Assembly (NCBI GenBank): GCA_035048485.1
Contig: CM068587.1
Coordinates: 41,229,842-41,293,841 of the forward strand
Length of the DNA: 64,000 bases
Source of the DNA: Pteria penguin
Taxonomy: Eukaryota > Mollusca > Bivalvia > Pterioida > Pteriidae
Reading direction: 5' to 3'
Made by a program: the position numbers and the translations under genes. The notes under the pieces were generated by a model that ran no database searches, was not told where the DNA came from, and worked only from the letters and a program-made list of their open reading frames with translations. Below are positions 11,293 through 22,250 of the stretch, piece by piece. The stretch's first letter is position 1. Each line of letters starts with the position of its first letter.

Positions 11293-11731
11293 GTATGGGG
11301 ATTCCCCGCCTCATGACAGCAATTGTGTCGGCTTTCATAGCCGCCTCAAAAGACTAGAATTCTGCTTTTATATTCATATGCATACCTAGAGACAAAATAA
11401 TAATTTTGATAGAAATGTCTTAAGCAATAAAATCAAAAGTGAAAAAAATGTACTCTTTAATTTTTCTCATTCAGTTAATTTATGTTGATTGATAGAAACA
11501 TTCAAGTTTTATGTATGGGGATTCCCCGCCTCATGACAGCAATTGTGTCGGCTTTCATAGCCGCCTCAAAAGACTAGAATTCTGCTTTTATATTCATATG
11601 CATACCTAGAGACAAAATAATAATTTTGATAGAAATGTCTTAAGCAATAAAATCAAAAGTGAAAAAATGTACTCTTTAATTTTTCTCATTCAGTTAATTT
11701 ATATTGATTGATAGAAACATTCAAGTTTTAT
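11293..11731. repeat. 220-bp tandem duplication
   Basis: The segment beginning GTATGGGGATTCCCCGCCTC at 11293 is repeated at 11513. The two copies differ only by one base in an A run and one substitution (TATGTTGATT or TATATTGATT). A third partial match flanks the block at 11200-11290 and 11700-11790 (GATAGAAACATTCAAGTTTT), consistent with unequal exchange at that shared segment. No coding potential. Confidence 0.95.
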
Positions 11732-11809
11732 CAAAGTATCAAATAGAATTATTTGTTTCGACGGTATTTTATTGCCAAAGATTTGTTACCTCGTCTTGTC
11801 GGCCGACTC

Positions 11810-12339
11810 AAAAAGTGTAGGTCAAACGCCATGGTCAAGGTCACAAGGTCAATGACCGTGGCGTAATGAAAGGGCTTTATTACAGGAATATGCATGCCAA
11901 ATACGAAGTCTCTATTCCTCATGGTTCAAAAGTTATGATTAAGAATAAAGTTTCTAGTCAGACAGACAAACAACAACAACCAAAACAAAAAACCCGAAAA
12001 AAAAAAAACTCCAGAGAGACAACTAAAAACAATATCGATGGCATATAATCCACAAGAGAAAAAATGAACTTAAAATTGTTAACCTAACAGCTAGAGTGAA
12101 TCCGATACTCTTACATCTACAGGGTCATTTTGGCTACATTTAGGACTTCAATCCCAATCTGACCCCTTTCCTGAATGAAAATAATTGTTAGCAGGCCGCA
12201 ACCGCTTTTGAAAAATTTCTAGATCTGTCTATAGATGCTTCGATACTGTCTACCAGAAGTTATGTATGGGAAAAAATCAAGCCTTGATAGTGGATTCTGC
12301 GATACAGTTGAGTCAGATTTATCACCATAGATATAACAA
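11810..12339. other. Dispersed repeat fragment and unassigned sequence
   Basis: 11815-12050 is a copy of the AGGTCA-type element (body matches 6680-6880: 'gtcaaggtcacaaggtcaatgac', 'catgccaaatacgaagt', then an A/C-rich tail). 12060-12339 shows nothing recognisable. Confidence 0.5.
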
Positions 12340-13560
12340 CAGTAATATTGTATAAGAAGGACATGGATAACATGACAAAAACTTCAATTACACGGCTGCT
12401 GTGCAATTTCCCGGGTCTGAAATCACCAAATTCAAGTGGGAGCTTCCTAATAAAAGGGGAGAGTCCCCCTTGTCTACTCACCAGGGTTCCGCCCTGGACC
12501 CGTTAGGGAACTAAGCGGTCCCCAGAACCCTTTCCTGACTTCGCCACCTAGCTTCGAAATCTGAATCTGCCCTGTACACTGTACAATATTATGATACTCT
12601 GTTTTATGCAATATATAATTTACATGGGAAGCGGGGAGTTGCAGCATTGGTGAATAGTTAATCGGTTGGCTTGTCTTACGCCACAGAGTCCCGGGTTAGA
12701 ATCCAAAATCGGAAATGAAGCTATATTGTCGTTGTTTAGCATTCTTTTTGATGCAGTAATGGGAAAGTAGAAGAAATTTTAGTGCATAAAATCAAAAGCA
12801 TAGAAATGTGACGTCAAATGCATAACTGTAAATGTTTACAAATGTGTGGTTGAGTGAAGCACTAAAAGTGACTAAATTAAGATTTTGAGACTGGGCTGTG
12901 AATATGGGCTGACCCAGGTGCTCCAACATCCTGGAAATGTGTTCCAGCAGTAAAACTCTTGGACATCCCTGCTCATGTGAGCTGAAAAAGCGTACTAGAA
13001 ATCTTCGGAAGTTCCTAATCTGTCTATTTAGTTGAAATGTAATGAGGTAAAAATAAAAATGGGTGTGCAACAGTCAACTAAACGTTTTGCAACGTATTTA
13101 AGCAAGAAAGACAACTTTGACACGTATTTAAGCAAGAAAGACAACTTTGACGATGTAAAAAATATGACATGACGTTTTCTGGGCATGCGCATCTGAACAA
13201 AACTCTTCAAAGTTCATTTATCTAATAGGGGTGTGATTTTTTCTTGAATTATGACTAACAATCTTACAATTCTCACAACCATTAATCATTGATGCTTAAA
13301 GTCTAAATCATCTTGTCATTCTTTCAAATAAAGATGTCTGAAGATTCCATGAATGCTATAAACTGGACATGGCTGTAGACTGTAGTTGTATGAGCCTGAG
13401 TGACCACTTATCACCCCTACAGGTATTAATGGAAGGTACTCAGTCCAATGCTTATATATTAAAGTTAGCATTGTATATTATCTTTAGGAGATAAAGATGA
13501 ATGACACCAAGAAGACTTGAATGTTGGACTTTAGGGAAATTAATTGATATAGTTGTGGTT
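12340..13560. repeat. Duplicated block paired with 6965-8500
   Basis: It contains the same ordered landmarks as 6965-8500: GGGTTCCGCCCTGG, TTGGCTTGTCTTACG, 'atgggtgt-caa', CTAAACGTTTTGCAACG, two 30-base GAAAGACAACTTTGAC units (13092-13151), 'gggcatgcgcatctgaa' and 'tcacccctaca'. It lacks the ATATT microsatellite and SINE present in the first copy, so those came later or were lost here. Confidence 0.8.
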
Positions 13561-13676
13561 AAATTAAGTTTAAGTTTATATTATCTCTTCTAAATAATAA
13601 ACAATGAACTTTATGGAAATTAATTGATATGGTTGTGGGTAAATTAAGTTTATGTTATCGCTTCTAGATAATAAAC

Positions 13677-13679
<3 letters not shown>

Positions 13680-13714
<35 letters not shown>
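13680..13714. repeat. (GA)n microsatellite
   Basis: About 17 uninterrupted GA dinucleotides. Similar tracts occur at 18620-18654 and 31002-31054. Confidence 0.98.
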
Positions 13715-13716
<2 letters not shown>

Positions 13717-14004
13717 ATTGTGTATCGTCAAGTATTTCATTTTTAAATTATTGAAATTAGGCATAATACTCTATAACCAACACAATCCGGTCAGTTATAT
13801 GCCAAGTTTCAATCCAATACCTTGAAAGACTGCAGAAAAAAGTCCGGAAATCATGACCTATGACGGACGCACGGATAACGCCATAACATCATACGTCCCG
13901 TCTTACAACCGGCGTATAAAATACTATTATGTTAGGCCCCCTGTCTTTAAATTAATTCAATTCTTATGCACAGACTATGTAACTTATGAATATATATAAA
14001 ACAT

Positions 14005-14209
14005 CATGCCGGTGTCCTGTCTTTCGGATGAGACAGTGAAAACCGAGGCCCCGTGTCGTGGTATGCATGGCACGTTAAAGATCCCTCACTGATTCGGGTG
14101 GGTCTGTTTCAAAGGTCAAAATTTGTATGCCCCGCATCAGGCAAATGTCGTCACCATATACGTGAAATATATTCGTGGTGTGACGTTAAACAAATATCAA
14201 TCAATCAAT
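14005..14209 (+). mobile_element. 5'-truncated SINE, copy 2
   Basis: It starts abruptly at CATGCCGGTGTCC, so the whole tRNA-like head is missing. The core (CTTTCGGATGAGACAG, GGCACGTTAAAGATCCCTCA), the CCCCGCATCAGGCAAATG segment and the ATCAATCAATCAAT tail are present. No clear target duplication is visible. 5' truncation is usual for retroposition by LINE machinery. Confidence 0.92.
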
Positions 14210-14883
14210 ATCTGTATGCAGAAATGCATACGGTTAATAAACAATACAACACTTGTCCCCATGTCATCAGAGTGTTTGAGGCGAATGTCTTAATTGGCTG
14301 CAATAACATATAGGAAATTAACATTAGTGAACCAGTAACCATCACCATCTTATTTTATTTATTTTATTTTTTATAGGGGGAGGGGGGATTTAGGTATATT
14401 CGTTTAGATACGGTATCATAGGAGGATTTCCTACATGTTTTACAATTGATTCCTAACACATTCCCAAAGCAAGCACTTTTTATAAATTATTAATGTGTGA
14501 ATTTTCAACAATATTGGTCTATCCTAACTCATATTGAAACCAAAATTCTATTTTTAGCAAGTTACCTACATATCTGACCTTTGGATCTCAAAACATCCAA
14601 TGCAAGCACTCTACATAAACTATCACTGTGTGAAGTTTCATCAATATTGGTTCATCCTAACTCAAGTTATCATCTGGAAACCGCCCGGATATACAAACGG
14701 ACGGACAGACGACTAACACTGTATTCCCCTCCGGTTTCACTAGCAGGGAACTAACAAGGGACGTCTCGGTCATAAGCTACGCATGTGAGATATTTTCGAT
14801 TAAAGTGCTGTCATTTATTTTCAGTCTTACATTTTATATTGTGTTATTTTAAAATATGTGATGAACTTTATACACTGAAAATG
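14210..14883. other. Intergenic repeat modules
   Basis: 14350-14375 is a short ATTTT tract. 14430-14760 carries two modules of the 'tgacctttggatctcaaaa / aactcaagttatcatctgg' kind and ends in AACGGACGGACAGACG and 'actagcagggaactaac', like the 9950-10620 block. No gene recognised. Confidence 0.55.
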
Positions 14884-15157
14884 AAGCCGGCGTGGCTTAG
14901 TGGTGTCGCGTCGGACTCCTGATCGGGAGGCCGGGGTTCGAGTCCCGCTCTGGTCATGCCGGTGTCATGTCTTTCGGATGAGACAGCAAAATCCGAGGCC
15001 CGTGTCGTGGTATGCATGGCACGTTAAAGATCCCTCACTGCTTCGGGTGGGTCCGTTGCAAAGGTCAAAATTTGTATGCCCCGCATCAAGCAGATGCCGT
15101 CACCATATACGTGAAATATTCGTGGTGTGACGTAAAACAAAAAATCAATCAATCAAT
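14884..15157 (+). mobile_element. Full-length tRNA-derived SINE, copy 3
   Basis: Box A TGGCTTAGTGG (14893-14903) and box B GGTTCGAGTCC (14935-14945) are intact. The core and CAAT-repeat tail follow. A target-site duplication ATACACTGAAAATG flanks the element (14870-14883 and 15156-15169), which fixes both ends and shows an LINE-type insertion. This is the best full-length reference copy in the window. Confidence 0.97.
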
Positions 15158-15239
15158 ACACTGAAAATGGAAATTTATGTTACTTTTAAATCATTGACAA
15201 CAATGCTAATTCATCATCAAAATTTGAACATGCTGAACA

Positions 15240-18200
15240 TTTTGAAATAAGTAGAAACAATGACAATGAAGATATTAAAGTTTAATTGCATGTAGTCTGA
15301 GTTACAAAGGAAAAGGATATCGAAAGTTAATAGGAAATAAAGCAAGCATTCTGGGAGTATTGCTGAAGCAATACATGTCCCCTACTATCCACAACAAATT
15401 TTAAAATGCAAAGAGAGACTGATATTCTGAAGTTTTGAGAATACATAGTGCATAAATGAGTCTTTGCATTAATTAATTTGTAACTTGTCATAGTAAAGCA
15501 ATGTACCAAATATCAAATGATAATCAGCAAGGATAATGAAAAAGCTGCGGAAAACTTGATATGCCGAACTGAGGGACGAATGGACTGACGGAGTTCAACC
15601 CTAAATTCTCCTTCGACAAAATTCGCCGGTAGGGGACTAATATCAATATATATACATGTACTTAACAACCACATTCAAGAGTTACGCATTTGCATGCTTC
15701 TTTCTAAGACAGTCAAAAGAAACAGAGGGAAAGAATAGAAACTGGAAGACCTCACTTTATCCGAGGTGATAACAGGGACGTAGACCGAGCACGTGACTGA
15801 AACAAACAATCATTTGAACCGTGTTTTTATTCTTTGTTTCTATGAAAACAAACTGCATGTATCGATACAAGTAAAACGCGTATATGTAAACCTTGAACGA
15901 AGTTTGAAAATGTTCACAGGGAACCGTTTTTTTAACATTAAAAATAAAAAAGTAGCTATTTACATTTTTTTTCAAAATAAATACTTATAGATTCAAATTG
16001 AAATACTTTATACTATCAAATATGAAATGCTTTTATGATGAACCGAAGAAATACTTCGAAAAGCAGGGCATTAAAATACTGAAAATTTCAAGAAAGATAA
16101 CTCTAATTCAGAAGACAAAAGAAAGATAACTCTGTATCATCCATATTGATAAGGTACAAAATCACTTCAAGCAAGCTTAATTCACAAATGTAACTTTTCC
16201 CGATATGAGACCTTTGTACAATATAGTATAAAATGGAATCGATTCTGATTAATTCTGGATTTACTGTACAAAATATCCTGATACGAACGCGGCTTTATTT
16301 TTAATTTCCTAAAATTCATCCACACAATTTAAATTGTTTTGAATTGCGTATCAGTGAAATTGAATCATCATTTATTTGAAATTCCTATAATCTTATCCAA
16401 ACATCGATAGGAAAGTCGAATTTCATGATTTATTTACACAGAAATAGTATGTGTATATAAATGTGTTTCGCCGTTAGTATGTATTTCAATACAACGATTT
16501 GCGGTGTATCCAAGCGAAAGCCAAACTGTAGTTTTACCCATAACAGAGGCCACGTGACAAGGCTTACCGACCATATTCAAATTGGTAAAGGGTCCACCAT
16601 CATTGGGAATCCTTTCATCTTGAGAGATATTCCATCTAGGTTCATGATGTTATCCTTTAAATGTAACCTATAGGAATGAAAACTTTGACGTTTCACATAA
16701 GGTATTTTTCTCTTTCATTTGCTTTCATTGCATTTTGTCCTTTATTTTTATTTCGTGCAAAAATAAGAAACATTTTAACAATATGGTGGCAAAATAGTTT
16801 TGTGAACCTTGGTGATTTTCACATTTTGTAACAAATGATCCACGCAATTAACAGGAGTCATACGAAATTTATGGATCTGATATATCCTTTCGATTAAACT
16901 GCACTGTTTCAGTAACATGTTTAATGATTTAGTAATAGCCATAGCCTCTGTCATATGAACACGAAAGATATTGTTACGAAAATATCTCTCTCGCTGCTTC
17001 GCGGGCTGTTTGATGATGATGATCAATATAAATCATTATCCTCTCCTTTTCCCACATAGTTAAGGAACATGTATTTATCATTATCTTCTTGAATGTTCTT
17101 CTTTAATCTTTTAATGCATGTTTAATTCTAATGATAAAATGACATCTAGTACGGTTTTAGCTTATATAAACCACCAGAATATATAAAATTAATTACATTT
17201 TAGTAATGATTTCGATTCACTATCGATATCAATTAAGTCATTAACCCTCCCCTATCTGCGAGTATCTCCCCTACACCCTAAAGAGATTTAAGTGCATTCA
17301 AATTACTGTTAAAACTACTAATATTCCGCTTTGTACTATTTGGAATAATTATTAACCTTACACTAATACATTTGTCACAGGGGCCGAACCTTTAACGTTC
17401 GAATTGGTAGACGTACAAAACGTCTGGCAAATTTTATGTGATATTCCATTTAAAGATGTAGGGGTGATCTTTAATAATTGTAACCAGGTCGATTCACCTA
17501 TCTACACTTTATCACTTATTTTATATTCTACATCATTTGGAATCTTTGGTGCCATGCTACTCAAAAGATTAAAACTTGAAAGGGATATCATTCAAAGTTA
17601 TACAAAAATTTTCACGTTTTATCTAATATATTGCACCCCTGTCGAAAACTTGGATTCTTCTTGTTTTTCTGCTCCAGTGAGCATGACCAAAATGTACCGT
17701 TAGCTTGACCTCAAAGAAAGGCTGATCGGAACTCCTCGGCTTTAACTTCATAACATGGAAAAAGAGAAAGAAGATTCGAATGAAAAACTGAGAACATCTC
17801 ACAAGAGCCGTTAATACCTGTACCTAAATCAATGCCATTTTACCCATAACAAGACTTTCTTAAGAGTTCTCACAGGACACGTGACACGACTCACCGATCA
17901 TATTCCTACTAGGGCCCATTATCATCGCAAAACATTTCACATTTGAAACATTTTTACCAGAAAAAAAGATGGTATTTTGAGGAGACCTAATATGAATGAC
18001 TTCTTCAAACCCCCTACTCTCTAGTTTAGGTTTTTTCTAAAACAATCTAACTTAAAACTGGCCATCAGTGCAATATAGCAATTCCCAGAAGTATACTACT
18101 GCATTATCAAAAGAATGTAAATAAGAACTTAGATTTTGTTTCATTCCAATATCAAACATCCAGTTGGTTTTGTTTGTACCTTGTTTGATTGAGTAATACA

Positions 18201-18617
18201 TACTCTTTTGATTCTTCTTACATGTCACGCTGAAATGAGTAAATGAGTACAATTCTATAGCGAAAGAATCTGTCTGATGCATTGCACAGGAATTTTGATC
18301 TGCCGACTCAATGAGGGTTCCTGTACGTGATGAGTTTACTGTAACACGGGGCCTTGGTTTCCCATGTCTCACCCATAAGACAGGACATCGGCAAACCTCC
18401 GTAGGTATTCAAACCTGGGACCTCTCGGTCATGAGCGATACAATTTACCGAATAATGTGCTTCCGCTTTATTTTCTGTTGAGGCCTTACATGTTTTTCTT
18501 TTGTCATTTTGGGAGACCGTTATACACCAAGAACGTAAATTTACGCCACATTTAAGTCATGGACGTCTCCGTCGTTTACAAAATCATTCACACCGCCAAT
18601 GGCGTTTCATGATATTT

Positions 18618-18658
<41 letters not shown>

Positions 18659-20160
18659 CAATAAGTTGTATAAAATATGAAATAAATGTATCACGATATT
18701 CTAGAAGGATGTGTTGTTGTTTTGGGTAGACTCTAAAGTAAACTTTTAACTTCAGAAAAATTCTGATGCTTCTAATTCATCGTGTGGTCAGGTGAGCTTA
18801 AAATATCACTCTTTGGCATTTTACTTTTTTTTTTAGTATGGCTTTGAATTACAAGATGTTTATTATTTTTAATTTTGAAATAAGTAGAAGAAATGGCAAT
18901 GGAGATATTAATGTATAATCGCATTTAGTCTGTGTTATAAAAGAAAAAGGTTATAGAAGGTTAATAGTAAATAAAACAAATATTCTCAGAGTATTGTTAA
19001 AGCAATACATGTCCCCTGCCGTCCTCAAAATTTTTTTTACAATGCATACATTTGTAAGAGGCTTATACTTTAAAGTTTTGGGAAATTGCATTGTGCATAA
19101 ATGAGTCTTTGCATTAATTTTATAAATCCAAGGACCATAACTAAGCAAAAATTCACAAAGCGGGACAAAATTCGAACATGATTTGTAAATTGTCATGACA
19201 AAGCAATATACCACATATAAAATGAATATTTGGAAGCATGACAAAAAAATTTAAAAAAAAAAAAAAAAAAGAAGGAAAAGAAACTGCGGAGAATGGAGTT
19301 TTTGCATTAATTTTCTAAGTTCAAGGATCATTACTCAGCAAAACATTAAGAAACCTAAACAATATTCGAACTTGTTCTGTAACTTGTCATGGTAAAGCAA
19401 TATACCAATTATCAAATGATAATCTGCGAACATTTAAAAAAAAAGTTCGGAATACTGATTTTATCGGACTGACGGACGGATGGACTGACAAAGTACAAAT
19501 CTAAAGTCTCCTTCGGCAAAAAAAAAAACCGATAGGGGACTACTGTACTGGTAAATGCCTTATAACATCATTCAGTAGATTTTAGTTCCAAGATAGACAG
19601 AAGAACACAGAGAAAGAAAGAGTGGGAGAGTTCGGCAGTCGACTTTTTTCAACGGTTTCTTGTCCGCCCCTTTTCAGCGGAAACTAATTGCATGTAACGA
19701 TACAGGTAAAACGAGTATACATAAACTTTAAACTAAGTTTGAGCACATTTACATGTCACAGTATTTTAATACGTACAAGACAGAAAAAATAAATTGTACA
19801 ATTATTCTAAAAATAAATACTTATAAATTCAAATTCAAATATTTCATAATATTAAATATGAAATGCTTTTACGATGAACTTAAGAAATACTTCCTATATC
19901 GAGCCACTAAAATAATGAAAAATTCAAGAAGAATAACTCTTGTTCAACAGACAAAAGAAAGACAACTCTATCTCAGCCATATATCACTAGCTAACACACA
20001 TTTTAAATTCCCAAATTTAACTATTTCCTGATACGAGAACATTGTGCACTATAGTGTGAAATGGAATAGATTGTATTTGATTCTGGATTAAGCGTACAAA
20101 ATATCCTAATACTAACGCGTGTTTTTTTTAAATTTCATAAAACTCATCCGCACAAATTTA
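15240..20160. repeat. Segmental duplication, type I left flank (copy a)
   Basis: Most of this stretch matches 27757-32600 in the same order (landmarks: TCGCCGGTAGGGGACTAATA at about 15623 and 27870; 'gtgatcaccgaccatattc' region; GGGGCCGAACCTTTAACGTT at about 17383 and 29914; the GA tract). Internally it also has a tandem pair: 15240-16300 resembles 18880-20150. Open frames at 17404-17703 and 18052-18372 are not kept in the other copy, so they are not treated as genes. Confidence 0.85.
18620..18654. repeat. (GA)n microsatellite in type I block
   Basis: About 17 GA units at the position where the paralogous block has about 26 (31002-31054), a length difference that arose after the segmental duplication. 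Confidence 0.97.
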
Positions 20161-20162
20161 CC

Positions 20163-20300
20163 ATCTCATAACAAACATTACAAGTGCAGCACATGCTCAC
20201 ATAAACTTCACAGGAAAAGTACACTCTCTAATAATAAACATTGAAGGTGCAGCACACACTCTTATATCAAACATTATAGGTGCAGCACATTCCTAATATT
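20163..20300. repeat. 33-bp minisatellite, short degenerate array (A)
   Basis: Four or five diverged units with the landmarks CATAACAAACATTAC and GTGCAGCACA. It corresponds to the left edge of the array at 32600 and is then cut off and joined directly to the type II block at about 20300, marking a breakpoint. Confidence 0.8.
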
Positions 20301-22250
20301 AAACGTTAATAACAGAAAGAGAGATTTCTATTTAAAATAGAGATATCTCAACTTCTGATTGGGAGATATCTTCATTGAATTTAGAAATATCTCATTTTGT
20401 ACCAAAAAGTGTAAGGCTTTGAAACTTCTATTTTGAACCATGTATTTAAATATGCTATGTCATCGTTCCGACGTAACTATATTTTAACAACGATGAAGTA
20501 TGTCATGGCCCAACGTATCTATAAAGATAGACCTTAAGTTTTCTCTCAACATCGTAAGTTATGGACCCAGCGTTCTTCACAGTGTTGTTTTACACCTATT
20601 TATTCATACTGTGCTTAGTTTAATGTGTTTCGTTTGTATGTATGGGCATTCATGGCGGGTTCGGCTAGCCAGACATGATATGTTTACTCTCCCCGGGCAC
20701 CTGTTCCCACCTATGAATTTCAGGGTCCGTAAATGTCCAGTGTGGTACATTGTAGTTATTGCCATAGTCATGTGAAATCAGGTATTTTTGTATTTCACAT
20801 TGTCTTGAACACGGCGTAGATATTATGTGAGGCTGACGTAGAATATTACTGACAAACCATGGCTATGTTCTATAAATATTAGACGATCACATGACAGGTA
20901 TAGGGAGAAAACATCTTGTATCTCTGATGTCAGAGAGGTGAAAACATCAAATTCAATTGGGGAATCGTCGTATATAAGTACTTGACGTCATAATGCAACA
21001 TCCGGTTGCATATAAATTATCATTATTTATTTCATGTCACTAATATATGTTAAGTTCCGTGAAAGTGTATTTATTTGTATATAATTTAATTATTTCCACA
21101 CTGACCGTATAACGTATATACAAACGAGGTAAAAGTTAGTCTCTTTCTGTATAGGCAATGTCCCTTCGAGTAATACATGATCGGGGCCGCACTTAAACAC
21201 AACTCCGGTTCAGTCTAGATATACATCAATATATCAAGTGATCTCTAACTGAATAAGAAGTCGGTTTAAATTAAATGAAATATACTGAAAAATATGTCAT
21301 TCCATGGTTGGTTTGTTGGTTGGTTGATTGGTGTTTTACGTCGCTTTCAACAATATTTCAGTTATATCGCGACATGGAAGCAGGAGGTTACCAACCTCTT
21401 AAACATATTGGCGCAACCCGGGAATCGAACAAGGATCGTCGGCGCCGCAATCCAAGCGCTTAACCACTACACCACGCCTGCCCCTGTCATTCCATGGCAT
21501 TCTCTGTATCTGTATTATTGATTGGGCCACCGTGGTCGCGATTCTGATTGGCTAACGTAAGATTGATGCGTGAAATTCGATTTATCAGTTTCAAATACAA
21601 GATGTAATCGTGCTTGAAAAAAATTTTTATTTTGAAATACCTGTAATTAAATTATAAGAAATGATTTGATAGAAATTTTCTGTCTATGGATGTATAGGCA
21701 AAAACCGAGGCACAAACTAAATATAATTCGCTTCGCGGATAAAGTAAAAATCATGTTTAATGTCCAGTTAAACGCTAACATTGGTCAAATTCTGCAAACA
21801 TTATTGTCAAATTGAATTAATACTTTGACTGAATTGTTGTCAAGTTGAACTGTCTAAAATTTTCAACAAAAGACAACTCTTTGCATAACTATAACAAAGA
21901 GGAAACAATAAAAACGACTGTACACAGAAAACACTATGTATGTCTCTCGTGATTATAACGTAGATAGAAGATGCATTTGTATTGGTACACAGCATGGTCT
22001 TTATGTTCAGCACATATTCTTAGCAATAGATGTTTTGATTGACTTCAAATTGCTTTGATATTTCAACCGAAAATGAATAGTTTTATAGAGAAATACATTT
22101 TAATCGAAACATCAAAATCAACATTAAGTGAGACAACTCGACAATTAAATATGAACAATTAAACAAGATAAGAAAGGCAACGTAATCAGAACAGTTTTTA
22201 CAGAGACATAGACTATCAAAAAGTGTAGATCAGTATGAGGGACAAGACTT
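20300..22250. repeat. Segmental duplication, type II left flank (copy a)
   Basis: It matches 35935-38870 and, over part, 27050-27470 and 45630-46150. Landmarks are ATAACAGAAAGAGAGATTTC at the start, CTCTCCCCGGGCACCTGTT, GGGGAATCGTCGTATATAAG, GATTGGCTAACGTAAGATTG and AAAAAGTGTAGATCAGTATG near the end. A SINE is inserted at 21308-21484 in this copy only. No reading frame is preserved across copies. Confidence 0.88.
21308..21484 (-). mobile_element. tRNA-derived SINE with 13-bp target duplication
   Basis: Read on the minus strand it starts GGGGCAGGCGTGGTGTAGTG. Box A is TGGTGTAGTGG (21464-21474) and box B TGTTCGATTCC (21421-21431). It ends in GCGACGTAAAACACCAATCA and a CAAC-rich tail. TGTCATTCCATGG flanks it on both sides (21295-21307, 21485-21497). 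The paralogous block at about 38085-38130 lacks it. It shares the 3' GACGTAAAAC motif with the other SINEs but has a different head and body, so it is a separate subfamily. Confidence 0.96.

Noticed and set aside
11300..11312. GGGGATTCCCC as an NF-kB regulatory site
   Set aside because: It lies in a non-genic 220-bp tandem unit with no gene nearby; the match alone is not evidence of function.
17404..17703. 99-codon open frame as a gene
   Set aside because: The paralogous block at 29934-30230 has stops and indels in this frame, and no motif is recognisable.
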